A stretch of 64,000 nt of DNA from positions 1-64,000 of the forward strand of contig NZ_CP011801.1 of assembly GCF_001273775.1 (NCBI RefSeq). Reading direction: 5' to 3'. Below, piece by piece: positions 46,777-55,396 of the stretch. Position 1 is the first letter of the stretch, and every line of letters begins with the position of its first letter. Made by a program: the position numbers and the translations under genes. The stretch is from Nitrospira moscoviensis. Its GTDB lineage: Bacteria; Nitrospirota; Nitrospiria; Nitrospirales; Nitrospiraceae. Below the pieces are notes generated by a model. It was not told the origin of the DNA, ran no database searches, and saw nothing but the letters and a program-made list of their open reading frames with translations.

Positions 46777-48495
46777 CTATCTTTCCGTGAATTGCGAATC
46801 CCGGTGAGCGGCGAGGGCGGAGGCCAGGCGGGATTTCAACTCCAAACGCTTGGGTTTCCCCGTCGAGGTGTAGGGCACGTCATCTCCGAACAGAATGACC
46901 TTCGGACATTTGTAAAATGGTAGGAATCGCCGGCAGTGGGCGAGCAGATCCGGTTCCGTGGGGAGAGACGTCCCGTCTCGCGGGACGACATACGCCGCGA
47001 TCTCTTCGCCATAGTAGCGATTCTCAAACGGGATCGCCATGGCGAACCGGACCAGCGGGTGGCTTTTCAGCGCGTCATCGATCTCGAGCGGCGAAATGTT
47101 CACGCCGCCTCTGATGATCAGTTCCTTGAGGCGGCCGGAGATGAAGAAAAACGGCCGGCCTCGCTCGTCGCGCACATAGAACCCTTCGTCGCCGGAACGG
47201 AACCACCCCCCCTGGAAAGCCGCATCATTGGCGTCGTCGCGCTTGAAATACCCGGCACACACCGTGCCGCCCCGGATGCAGATTTCTCCCCGCGCCAGTT
47301 CGGGCACCGGCTGCCCCTCCCCGTCGAGAATCGCCATCGTATTGTGCCGAAGCGGGACGCCGATGGAAGGAAACTCGTAGCCCGTGAGCCAATGGCGATG
47401 CTCCTCGCGCGACAGGTCGTTCGGCAAAAAGCAAGAGTAGCAGGTCGTTTCGGACAAGCCGTAGCCGTGGCGGATCGGAAACCCGAAGCGGTCTTCGAAC
47501 CGCGCCGCGGTATCCTTGAGCAGCGGGCCGGCGCCGCAGATGAAGCCGCGGAACGCGCTCAGGTTGCAGGCCGTCGCGTCTTCATTCGCATCGAGGAGAA
47601 ACTCCAGTAAGGTCGGAACGACGCTCACGCAGGTCACGGCTTCTTCGTGCAGTCTCCGCCAAAAGGCGGCGCTCTTGAATTTGCGATTCAGGACCACGCT
47701 GCCTTTGCAGTAGAAGGGGGTGACGAGGGTGACGACCGTTCCGTTCACATGGTGGATCGGAAGCACGCACATGAGGCGGTCGTCGGCTCCGAATGCGTGC
47801 CAGTCGGCGATCGCATCGGCGTCGGTCAGCAGATTGTCTGCGGTCAGGACCACTCCCTTTGGAAGGCCGGTCGTCCCCGACGTGTAAACAATGAGGGCTT
47901 CGTCGTCCAGGCTGGAGCCGAGAGACGTGAGGCGAGAGCTCTTCGAGGACGGTTTCCCCTTGTCTCGAGCCTCCCGTCCCGCCTCTTCTAAGAAGCCCTC
48001 GTCGTTCACCGCGATGACGCGCCGCAAGGCGGGAAGCTCCTTTTGGAGACTCGTGACCTCCTCCATGTAACTGTGCCGGCAGCAGACGGCCGACGCTTCC
48101 GAATGGTCCAAAATGAACCGCTTCTTCTCCGGGGATTCTTCGACGTTGATCGGCACCACCGTGATCCCCGATAACCAGGCGGCAAAATACAACACCACGG
48201 TGACGTCATGATTGAACAGGAGCGTCGCCAGACGGTCTCCCCGCCGGAGCCCGACCGAATCATGAAGGAAGGCGGCGGCCCGTTGGACGACCGCCCCGAA
48301 TTCCGCATAGCTGTAGGTGTAATGGATGTTTCGGTCATCGTCGCGGTAGGTGAGAAACGGCCGGTTGACCAAGGCACGATCGTGGATGCGGGATTTGAAG
48401 AGATCGGCAAACGAGCGCCACGGGAGCGCGGGGGCGAGGCCGTCCCTTCTTCGCGCTTGCGCGATATGGTCAGGTACGGCGACCAAGGGGGACAT
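46777..48495 (-). CDS. Acyl-CoA ligase (AMP-forming)
   Basis: A 572-residue member of the class I adenylate-forming family. The phosphate loop is YTSGTTGLPKGV (about residue 209), YGLSETT follows, the GWFRSGDEG hinge, and the C-terminal GRLKELIIRGGVNISP with a late catalytic Lys in STGKPKR. It probably activates a short- or branched-chain carboxylate such as propionate or a related acid; the substrate pocket was not interpretable. It is the last gene of the minus-strand catabolic cluster and overlaps the upstream prpC by 26 bp. Confidence 0.9.
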   Translation of the reverse strand: MSPLVAVPDHIAQARRRDGLAPALPWRSFADLFKSRIHDRALVNRPFLTYRDDDRNIHYTYSYAEFGAVVQRAAAFLHDSVGLRRGDRLATLLFNHDVTVVLYFAAWLSGITVVPINVEESPEKKRFILDHSEASAVCCRHSYMEEVTSLQKELPALRRVIAVNDEGFLEEAGREARDKGKPSSKSSRLTSLGSSLDDEALIVYTSGTTGLPKGVVLTADNLLTDADAIADWHAFGADDRLMCVLPIHHVNGTVVTLVTPFYCKGSVVLNRKFKSAAFWRRLHEEAVTCVSVVPTLLEFLLDANEDATACNLSAFRGFICGAGPLLKDTAARFEDRFGFPIRHGYGLSETTCYSCFLPNDLSREEHRHWLTGYEFPSIGVPLRHNTMAILDGEGQPVPELARGEICIRGGTVCAGYFKRDDANDAAFQGGWFRSGDEGFYVRDERGRPFFFISGRLKELIIRGGVNISPLEIDDALKSHPLVRFAMAIPFENRYYGEEIAAYVVPRDGTSLPTEPDLLAHCRRFLPFYKCPKVILFGDDVPYTSTGKPKRLELKSRLASALAAHRDSQFTER

Positions 48496-49648
48496 ACTCC
48501 CTCTTCGCCGGCCCCGTGTAGAGGGCGCGGGGCCTCATCAGGCGATTGTGATCCTGTTGCTCGATGACATGCGCGCACCATCCCGTGATGCGCGAGCAGA
48601 CGAAGACCGGCGTATAGAGTGCGCGGGGAACCGCCATCAGGAGATAGGCCACCGCCGTGTAGAAATCGAGATTGGGATAGAGCCCTTTCTCCTCTTGCAT
48701 GACCCGCTCGACGGCGGTCGCAATGTCGTACCAGCGGCGCTCGCCGCACAGGCGGCTCAACGAGTCGGCGTGCCGTTGAATGATGGCCGAGCGGGAGTCG
48801 CCTTTCTTGAGCACCCGATGGCCGAAGCCCATGATCCGGCGTTTGCTCGCCAGCGCCTCCCGCACCCATCGCTCCGCCTGTTCCCGGCGTCCGATTTCGA
48901 GAAACATCTCGGCCACGGCCTCGTTGGCTCCCCCGTGGAGCGGCCCCTTCAAGGTTCCGATGGCCGAGGTGACGGCCGAGTGCAGATCCGTCATCGTCGA
49001 GGCGGTGACGCGGGCCGCGAAGGTGGAGGCGTTGAATTCGTGCTCGGCGTAGAGGGTCAGCGAGACGTCGAGGACGCGCGCCATGGCGCGTGCCTGCTCG
49101 TCGCCCTTCCGGTCGGTGAGCAGATACAGGAGATTGTCGGCGAAGCTCAACTCGGCATGCGGCGGCGCCAGAGGGGCGGCGTTCGCGAACCGATACGCGG
49201 CCGAGACGAGCAGCGGGATTTGCGCGAGCAGCCGGAGGGACTTGCGCACGTTGGCTTCGTGCGAGTGGTCGGCGGCGTCCGGGTCGGTCATGCCGAGCAG
49301 TGACACGCCCGTCCTCAGAACGTCCATCGGATGCGCCCCGGTTGGTACCAAACTCAGGAAGTCTTCGATGGGACGCGGGAGGACGGAGTGGAGGGCGAGC
49401 TCTCCGCGGAAGTCGTTCAGCTCTTTCGCGGTCGGCAGATGGTCGAACAGAAGCAAGAAGGCCACCTCTTCGAAGCTGCCGTGCTCCGCCAAGTCGCCGA
49501 TCGCATAGCCGCGATAGCGGAGACCGGCCTCTCCTTCGTCCACGAGACACAAGGCCGATTCTCCGGCGATCACCCCCTCCAGGCCGGGACTGTAGACAGG
49601 ACGGTCTAGGGAATCAGTCGCGGGAGACTCGCTCATGACCTGGTTCAT
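48470..49648 (-). CDS. 2-Methylcitrate synthase/citrate synthase
   Basis: A 392-residue citrate-synthase-fold protein. The conserved His in GPLHGGANEAV and the MGFGHRVLKKGDSR active-site helix are present, with the C-terminal Asp in NLDFYTA. Neighbours PrpB and PrpD make 2-methylcitrate synthase (propionyl-CoA plus oxaloacetate) more likely than a citrate synthase, but this is inferred from context. The ATG at 49648 has GGAGGGAGAG upstream and overlaps the prpB stop by 35 bp. Confidence 0.9.
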   Translation of the reverse strand: MNQVMSESPATDSLDRPVYSPGLEGVIAGESALCLVDEGEAGLRYRGYAIGDLAEHGSFEEVAFLLLFDHLPTAKELNDFRGELALHSVLPRPIEDFLSLVPTGAHPMDVLRTGVSLLGMTDPDAADHSHEANVRKSLRLLAQIPLLVSAAYRFANAAPLAPPHAELSFADNLLYLLTDRKGDEQARAMARVLDVSLTLYAEHEFNASTFAARVTASTMTDLHSAVTSAIGTLKGPLHGGANEAVAEMFLEIGRREQAERWVREALASKRRIMGFGHRVLKKGDSRSAIIQRHADSLSRLCGERRWYDIATAVERVMQEEKGLYPNLDFYTAVAYLLMAVPRALYTPVFVCSRITGWCAHVIEQQDHNRLMRPRALYTGPAKREYVPLGRRT

Positions 49649-50531
49649 ATCTCTCTCCCTCCTGTGGTCCTTGGGAATTGATATAGCCGAGCAGATTGTA
49701 CAGCTCTTGTCGCGTCATCATGTGGTGAAGCCAGTCGCGTTGCGTGCCGAACAGCTTCAATTCGGCCAGCAGCGCCTCGATAGCCCGCAGGGCCGTCCGT
49801 AACGCCGTGACCGGAAAGAGCACGCCGCGATATCCGAGGGATTCGAATTCCGTGACGCTCAGGAGAGGCGTTTTGCCGAATTCCGTCATATTGGCGATCA
49901 GCGGAAGGGTAACTCCTCCCTTCCGGATTTCACTCGCGAACGTTCCGAACTCGTGCGCGGACTCCAGCGCCTCGGGGAACAGCGCATCGGCTCCGGCTTC
50001 GGCATAGGTCAAGGCCCGCCGAACGGCGGCGTCAAACCCTTCCACCCCGCGGGCATCCGTGCGCGCCACGATCAGGAAATTCGGATCCCGTCTGGCGTGA
50101 ACCGCCGCTTCGATCTTGGCCGCCATGTCGGCCACGGGCACCAGGCGTTTCCCCGGGAGGTGACCGCATTTCTTCGCTTCCTCCTGATCCTCGATCTGCA
50201 TGCCGGCGAGACCGGCCTCCTCGAACGCCGTGGCTGCCTCCGCGGCGGCCTGGGGGCCGCCGTATCCCGTGTCGGCGTCGACGATCGTGGGAATCGACAC
50301 GGCTTGGGCGATGCGCCCCGCCTCCGCCGTCACGTCCGTGAGCGTCAGAAGGCCGATGTCCGGTATCCCCCGGCAGGCGGAGAGCGCGGCTCCCGACACG
50401 TACAGGGCTTCGTAGCCGGCTCGCTCGATCTGCATCGCGATCAGCGCGTTGAACGCTCCGGGAATGGCGATCGTGCGCGTGCCCAACAGCTCCCGCAGAC
50501 GGGATGTCTTCATCTGTCCCTTGTGATCCAT
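49614..50531 (-). CDS. prpB: Methylisocitrate lyase
   Basis: A 305-residue lyase of the PEP mutase/isocitrate lyase superfamily. The active-site loop KKCGHLPGKRLV carries the catalytic Cys, and DADTGYGG and the IEDQ metal site are present. It splits 2-methylisocitrate into pyruvate and succinate. The start is uncertain: TTG at 50543, ATG at 50531 or ATG at 50513, the last with AAGGGA upstream. It lies 19 bp after prpD, completing the methylcitrate route with PrpC. No AcnD is seen. Confidence 0.92.
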   Translation of the reverse strand: MDHKGQMKTSRLRELLGTRTIAIPGAFNALIAMQIERAGYEALYVSGAALSACRGIPDIGLLTLTDVTAEAGRIAQAVSIPTIVDADTGYGGPQAAAEAATAFEEAGLAGMQIEDQEEAKKCGHLPGKRLVPVADMAAKIEAAVHARRDPNFLIVARTDARGVEGFDAAVRRALTYAEAGADALFPEALESAHEFGTFASEIRKGGVTLPLIANMTEFGKTPLLSVTEFESLGYRGVLFPVTALRTALRAIEALLAELKLFGTQRDWLHHMMTRQELYNLLGYINSQGPQEGERYEPGHERVSRD

Positions 50532-50550
50532 CGTCGTCTTCAACCCATCC

Positions 50551-51978
50551 TCAACCTTGACCTGAGCCTCGACCGTTGATCCGCAGCAGCGGCATCAGTG
50601 CGCCGATGTCCTGGACTTCGTCAAGCCTCCACACGAATCGAATGAGCCGATCGATGCGCGCGCGATCGAGCCGTCCGGCGGCCAGGCGGCGGACCTTCGC
50701 TTCGAGCTCCCAGTCCGACATGGGATTGCCGGGATGGCCCAGCGGGATGTCCGCCTGTCGTAGGTAGGTCTTCCCCGCGCCAGTTTTGATCGTGATGCGG
50801 GTCGGCATCGCCTCGGGGTACCGCTCCACGAACTCGGGCTGCCGCACGACGCGGACCTTCTTCATCAGATTGCGCACGGCCGCATCCCGCAATCGGGCCG
50901 GACTGAACGACGACAGCGTCAGCCGACCGTCGAGCAACGCGACAGCCACGCAATAGGGGAAACTGTGATCCGCCGTTTCCCTCGTGGCCGGCTGCCACTT
51001 TTCGGGATCGCGGCCGATGATTTCGATCGCGACGTCGTAGCTTCCGATTTCCACGTCGGTGATCTGCTCCAGCGCCTGAGCGCCCTCGGCCTGGATCACT
51101 TCGCCCCGCAGGGCCAGCGTTGCTTCGACCGCTGTCTGCGCGTGGTACTCCACCGGGTAGTGCTTGATGTAGGTATCCAAAATCTTGAACGAAGGGGACC
51201 GGCTCCCGCCCCCATCGGGAGCCTGTCCCCCTTCTCTTCCGAATGCCGCCAACTCAAACGGTCCCGACACGAGTTTCATGAAACCCTTTTCGCCTTCGAA
51301 GATCGGCGAGGGGCCCGTCATGCCGCGCTGAGCCAGTAAGGCGGCGAAGACCCCGTTGCGGGCGGCGTTCGAGAAGGCGCAGGCCTTCCACATGGAGAGG
51401 TCCCCGACCCGCGTCTGCCGCAACGCGATGTTCGAAACGCCGGCGAGGTTGACGGCGTGGAACGTCTGCGCGTCCGACAGCTTCAGGACCTTGGCGGCGG
51501 CGAGCGCGGACGAGATGGGGCCGTATGTCACGTGGTCCCAGCCGCGCGGCCGCAACGCCGCGGCGTCGCAGAGCCGGCATTGCACTTCATAAGCGAGCGC
51601 GATGGCTTGGATGACGCGTTTGCCGGACGCGCGAGCCGCCTCTCCGACCGCAAGCACGGCCGCGATATTATCGGAAGGATGAGCCGGTTCCTTGGCGAGG
51701 TACGTGTCATTGAAATCGAGATAGCGGACGAGTGCGCCGTTGGCGAAGGTCGCAAGATCGGGAAGCGTTTTGTGTCGCGTGCCCCACAGGGTGGCGCCTT
51801 GCACCACCTTGACCGTCTGAGCGAGCTGACGCGCGATCCGGCAGGGGGCCGCGTTCCAGGCGCCCAGCGCGCAGCCCAGGCTGTCGAGCAGCCGCCGCTT
51901 CACTTCATGCACGACGGTTTCGGGCAAGTCGTCGTAGCAAAGTGCCTGACCATAGCGAGCGAGACGATCCGCGAGCAT
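50551..51978 (-). CDS. prpD: 2-Methylcitrate dehydratase (MmgE/PrpD family)
   Basis: A 475-residue MmgE/PrpD-fold dehydratase that converts 2-methylcitrate to 2-methyl-cis-aconitate. YLDFNDTYL and AHPSDNIAAVLAVGE near residues 85-115 are family markers, and so is the long C-terminal domain. Between about residues 250 and 262 the protein carries an extra GQAPDGGGSRSP stretch encoded by a GGGGACAGGC palindrome (51194-51230); it keeps the frame open. The start at 51978 gives the normal N-terminus. A 7-bp TGAC array stands 15 bp before it. Confidence 0.93.
   Translation of the reverse strand: MLADRLARYGQALCYDDLPETVVHEVKRRLLDSLGCALGAWNAAPCRIARQLAQTVKVVQGATLWGTRHKTLPDLATFANGALVRYLDFNDTYLAKEPAHPSDNIAAVLAVGEAARASGKRVIQAIALAYEVQCRLCDAAALRPRGWDHVTYGPISSALAAAKVLKLSDAQTFHAVNLAGVSNIALRQTRVGDLSMWKACAFSNAARNGVFAALLAQRGMTGPSPIFEGEKGFMKLVSGPFELAAFGREGGQAPDGGGSRSPSFKILDTYIKHYPVEYHAQTAVEATLALRGEVIQAEGAQALEQITDVEIGSYDVAIEIIGRDPEKWQPATRETADHSFPYCVAVALLDGRLTLSSFSPARLRDAAVRNLMKKVRVVRQPEFVERYPEAMPTRITIKTGAGKTYLRQADIPLGHPGNPMSDWELEAKVRRLAAGRLDRARIDRLIRFVWRLDEVQDIGALMPLLRINGRGSGQG
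51194..51230. repeat. GGGGACAGGC-type palindrome inside prpD
   Basis: GGGGACCGGCTCCCG (51194-51208) and CGGGAGCCTGTCCCC (51216-51230) pair at 14 of 15 positions around a 7-bp loop. It is the same palindrome type as at 59944-59981. It lies within the prpD reading frame and adds about 12 residues without breaking it. Confidence 0.8.
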
Positions 51979-51992
51979 CTTGTTGTACCAAA

Positions 51993-52017
51993 TGACTATT
52001 GACCAATGACCGGTGAC
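51993..52017. repeat. Heptad-phased TGAC array before prpD
   Basis: TGAC occurs at 51993, 52000, 52007 and 52014, exactly every 7 bp. It fills the spacer between the enoyl-CoA hydratase stop and the prpD start. No clear inverted second arm is seen here, unlike the arrays at 5200 and 63272. Confidence 0.75.
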
Positions 52018-52033
52018 GCAGGTCTCCGTCGAT

Positions 52034-52807
52034 TCACGCGCCGGCCACCTTCGCCTGTCGCCGTTCCAGAAAGGCGCGGACGGCCTCCTGCATGTCGGCC
52101 GTGACGCATAATTTGCCGAATAACTCCGCTTCCCTGGCCAGCCCTTCGGACAACGGGATATCGAGCCCCCCTCTGATCGCATGCAACGCCGCTTCGACGG
52201 CGGCCCTGCCGCGCGCCGTGATCAGCGCGGCGACCGCCTCCGCCTGCGTCATGAGCTCCTGGGGCGGCACGACGCGGCTCACCAGCCCGATCTTGAGTGC
52301 GTCCTCAGCCGAGAGCGTCTCGCCCGTCAGGATCATCTCCGCCGCCTTCGAAGCGCCCACGAGTCGCGGCAGTCGCTGCGTGCCGCCGAAGCCCGGAATC
52401 AGACCCAGCCTGATCTCCGGCAACCCCAACTGGACGCCGGACGCGGCAAGCCGGATGTGACAGGCGAGGGCCAGCTCGAGGCCTCCGCCGACACAGGTGC
52501 CGTTGATCGCCGCCAGCACAGGCTTGTCGCAGCGCTCGAGCCGATTGAAGAGGGCCTGCCCGCGGAGGGCGAACTCGGTGCCCGCGTGGCTCGTGTGTAA
52601 ATGGGATAACTCGTGGATGTCCGCGCCGGCGCAAAAAAAGCGGCCGGAGCCGGTCACAATCACCGCGCGAACGTAGTCGTCGTCTTCCACCTGGCTCAAG
52701 ATCTGCTGAAGCTCGTTGAGCAGGGGGGCGTTCAGCGCGTTGGCCGGCGGATTGTGGAGCGTGATCCGCGCGACGTTGTGTGAGATCGTCAACAGGTGGT
52801 GCGTCAT
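52034..52807 (-). CDS. Enoyl-CoA hydratase/isomerase
   Basis: A 257-residue crotonase-fold protein. The oxyanion hole and substrate motif CAGADIHEL is near residue 61, and the pair of catalytic Glu positions lies around GTCVGGGLELALACHIRLA and LPEIRLGLIPGFGGTQRLPR, where both Glu residues appear to be present. It could hydrate crotonyl-CoA, tiglyl-CoA or methacrylyl-CoA, as needed in butyrate, isoleucine or valine breakdown. It lies between MeaB and prpD. The start at 52807 fits the family N-terminus. Confidence 0.92.
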   Translation of the reverse strand: MTHHLLTISHNVARITLHNPPANALNAPLLNELQQILSQVEDDDYVRAVIVTGSGRFFCAGADIHELSHLHTSHAGTEFALRGQALFNRLERCDKPVLAAINGTCVGGGLELALACHIRLAASGVQLGLPEIRLGLIPGFGGTQRLPRLVGASKAAEMILTGETLSAEDALKIGLVSRVVPPQELMTQAEAVAALITARGRAAVEAALHAIRGGLDIPLSEGLAREAELFGKLCVTADMQEAVRAFLERRQAKVAGA

Positions 52808-52827
52808 AGCGTCCCCGTGGTTCAAAG

Positions 52828-53619
52828 TCAGTTCGGGTGTCGCATCGCGGCACGGGCGGATCCCGGGCCTAGATCGCGCAGCCGCCGATGCTCCGCGATC
52901 GCGGCCACGAGGTCGGACACTCCTTCTCCGGTCGTCGCCACCGTGCGTAGGACGATGGGGCACCATTCGCGCAGGTCCCGCACCGCCGCGTCCGCATCCG
53001 GATGGTCGGCCTTGTTCACCACGACGATGTGCGCCATTTCCAGCAATCCGGCCTTCATGGCTTGTACTTCGTCGCCCAGCCCGGGCGCCACGACGGCCAC
53101 GACCGTCTGTGCGACGTCGACGATGTCCACTTCGTTCTGCCCGACGCCGATCGTTTCGATCAGAATGACGTCGTATCCCGCCGCGTCGAGCACCAGCTTG
53201 GCGCGGTCGGTCGCGCGGGCCAGGCCGCCCTGTCTCCCGCGGGTAGCCATACTGCGGATGTACACCCCGTGATCGAGCGCATGATCCTGCATCCTGATTC
53301 GGTCCCCCAGCAACGCGCCGCCCGTGACATGGCTGCTGATATCGACCGCCAGGACCCCTACCTTCAGCCCAAGCCGCCGGTAAGTGGTGATGAGCTGACC
53401 GATGAGCGTGCTTTTGCCAGCTCCCGGATACCCGGTGATTCCGATGACGGCTGCCTGGCGCCGGGTCAGCAGGCGCAACGCCGCCGTGCCGCCCGGATGC
53501 TGGTCCTCCAGCAGGCTGATCAGCCGGGATACGGCGCGGATATTTCCGGACTTCACTTGCTCGGCCAGGGCACTCATGCACTCGGAACCGCTCGTGATTT
53601 GCTCACCAGCCGTCGTCAT
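52828..53619 (-). CDS. meaB: MeaB/ArgK-type GTPase, mutase chaperone
   Basis: A 263-residue P-loop GTPase. Walker A is GYPGAGKSTLIGQL, followed by VLAVDISSHVTGGALLGDRIRM and ETIGVGQNEVDIVD, all MeaB markers. MeaB protects and reloads B12-dependent acyl-CoA mutases. The protein is shorter than the usual 310-330 residues because the C-terminal dimerization arm is reduced. It is clustered with the mutase large and small subunits at 58298 and 57008 and overlaps the HMG-CoA lyase stop by 4 bp. Confidence 0.93.
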   Translation of the reverse strand: MTTAGEQITSGSECMSALAEQVKSGNIRAVSRLISLLEDQHPGGTAALRLLTRRQAAVIGITGYPGAGKSTLIGQLITTYRRLGLKVGVLAVDISSHVTGGALLGDRIRMQDHALDHGVYIRSMATRGRQGGLARATDRAKLVLDAAGYDVILIETIGVGQNEVDIVDVAQTVVAVVAPGLGDEVQAMKAGLLEMAHIVVVNKADHPDADAAVRDLREWCPIVLRTVATTGEGVSDLVAAIAEHRRLRDLGPGSARAAMRHPN

Positions 53620-54560
53620 GGAACAGCCTCATAGGCTGCGTGACGCTGGTACACCAGCGAGAGCCGTGACGAAAGAGAGCGTTTCAACGCTGTCTCCATC
53701 TGCCGGGCCGCGGCCACGACCAGCCGTTCATCGACCGCGACGGCGGCTCCGGAAGCCTTCAAGGCATAGACTATGTCTTCGGTCGCCACGTTGCCCGACG
53801 CGCCCGGCGCATAGGGGCAGCCGCCGAGTCCTCCGGCGGAGGTGTCGAACGAGTCGATGCCGTATTCCATCCAGGCGACCAGCGCGTTGGCGATGGCCAT
53901 GCCGTAGGTGTCGTGGACATGGAGCGAGAGCGCGGTTCGGCCGATCTCCGGCTTGACGGCATCCAGCAGATTGCGGACATCGGGGGGTGCGGCCTTGCCG
54001 ATCGTGTCGCCCAACGAGATCTCGTCGACGCCAAGATCCAGCAGCAGGCGCATCACCTCCACCACGCGCGAGGGCGGCACCGGGCCCTCGAAGGGGCAAT
54101 GGGCCGCAGTGGAAATGTATCCGCGCACGATCATGCCGTCCCGTTTCGCGCCGGACACCACCGGCTTGAACCGCTCGATCGACTCGCGAACCGTGCAGTT
54201 GATGTTCCGTCGGGTGAACGTGTCGGAGGCCGCCGTGAAGACGGCGATCTTGTCGACTGCCGCGGCCCTCGCCCGTTCCAATCCTCGTTCATTCGGCACG
54301 AGGGCTGAGTAGACCACGCCCGGCCGTCGGTCGATCTTCCGAAACACCTCATCGGAGTCCGCCAATTGCGGGATCGCCCGGGGCGCGACGAACGAACCCG
54401 CTTCAATCTCGGCCACACCGGTCCGGGACAGGGCGTCCACGAACGACACCTTGGCCTCCGTCGAAACGATGGCCGGCTCATTCTGCAGCCCGTCGCGCGG
54501 ACCCACTTCGACGATCCGGATCGGGCGTGACACGTCTCTATGTCGATCGGGCGTCGACAT
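53616..54560 (-). CDS. Hydroxymethylglutaryl-CoA lyase
   Basis: A 314-residue TIM-barrel lyase cleaving HMG-CoA to acetoacetate and acetyl-CoA, the last step of leucine catabolism. The N-terminal VEVGPRDGLQNE, the HVHDTYGMA metal site and the catalytic-Cys loop GGLGGCPYAPGASGNVATED are present. The start at 54560 (MSTPDRH) is preferred to a longer frame with no similarity. It overlaps the hydratase gene by about 23 bp and the MeaB gene by 4 bp. Confidence 0.95.
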   Translation of the reverse strand: MSTPDRHRDVSRPIRIVEVGPRDGLQNEPAIVSTEAKVSFVDALSRTGVAEIEAGSFVAPRAIPQLADSDEVFRKIDRRPGVVYSALVPNERGLERARAAAVDKIAVFTAASDTFTRRNINCTVRESIERFKPVVSGAKRDGMIVRGYISTAAHCPFEGPVPPSRVVEVMRLLLDLGVDEISLGDTIGKAAPPDVRNLLDAVKPEIGRTALSLHVHDTYGMAIANALVAWMEYGIDSFDTSAGGLGGCPYAPGASGNVATEDIVYALKASGAAVAVDERLVVAAARQMETALKRSLSSRLSLVYQRHAAYEAVP

Positions 54561-55389
54561 CGTGGGGTTTCTCCTCCGGTGATGCCGTCTCTCTGCCATC
54601 GGCCGAGGCGGCCCAGTCGGGAGTTCTCCGTTCACGAAAGGCCCGAAGTCCTTCCTGCGCCTCCGCCGAGAGGCGGGCCCGGACGTTGGTCTGAACACCC
54701 AGCCTCCAGATCCTGTCCTCCGGAACCTGATGGAGTCTGCTGATCCAGGCTTTCGTGTCCCGCACCGCGCGGGGCGGAAGGCGCAAGACGAGTTCCACGA
54801 GTTCATGGACACGCTTGTCGAGCGCCGCCGAGTCGACCGCCTCGTGAACGAGCCCGGCCGCCGCCGCCGTCGACGAAGAAAACGGCTCTCCTATCAACCC
54901 ATACCGTCGCACAAACGACTCGCCGGTTTTCCGAAGGATAAACGGCGCAATCACCGCGGGGACCAGCCCCAAACGCACCTCGCTGAACGCGAAGGTCGCG
55001 TCCGCCACGGCCACGGCGATGTCGCACACCGCGATCAATCCGAGCCCGCCGCCGTAGGCGCCTCCCTGAATGCGGCCAATCACTGGACAGGGACAGGCGT
55101 CGATGGTCCTGAACATGGCGAGCAACCGCTCGGCGTCGTCTTGAGCGTCCTGCGCAGTGATCGTCCGGTCCGGCGCCAGCCAATCGAGATCGGCCCCCGC
55201 GCAGAAGAGCGACCCGGCGCCGGTGAGGACAATCGCACGCACGGAGGAATCCTGTCCCAACGACTCGAACGTGCTGCACAACGCGCTCACCATCCCCGCA
55301 TCGAACGCGTTGCGCCGATGCGGCCGATTCAACGTCACGCGCGCCAGGCCGTTATTTGACTCGACCAGGATCGATGCAGATTCCTTCAT
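54538..55389 (-). CDS. Enoyl-CoA hydratase, probably methylglutaconyl-CoA hydratase
   Basis: A 283-residue crotonase-family protein. NRPHRRNAFDAGMV at the N-terminus, the CAGADLDWLAPD oxyanion loop and the GGAYGGGLGLIAVCDIAVA segment are conserved. Position between methylcrotonyl-CoA carboxylase and HMG-CoA lyase argues for the 3-methylglutaconyl-CoA hydratase step of leucine degradation; the sequence alone could also fit other hydratases. The start at 55389 leaves 7 bp to the carboxylase stop. Confidence 0.9.
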   Translation of the reverse strand: MKESASILVESNNGLARVTLNRPHRRNAFDAGMVSALCSTFESLGQDSSVRAIVLTGAGSLFCAGADLDWLAPDRTITAQDAQDDAERLLAMFRTIDACPCPVIGRIQGGAYGGGLGLIAVCDIAVAVADATFAFSEVRLGLVPAVIAPFILRKTGESFVRRYGLIGEPFSSSTAAAAGLVHEAVDSAALDKRVHELVELVLRLPPRAVRDTKAWISRLHQVPEDRIWRLGVQTNVRARLSAEAQEGLRAFRERRTPDWAASADGRETASPEEKPHDVDARST

Positions 55390-55396
55390 CGGCGCC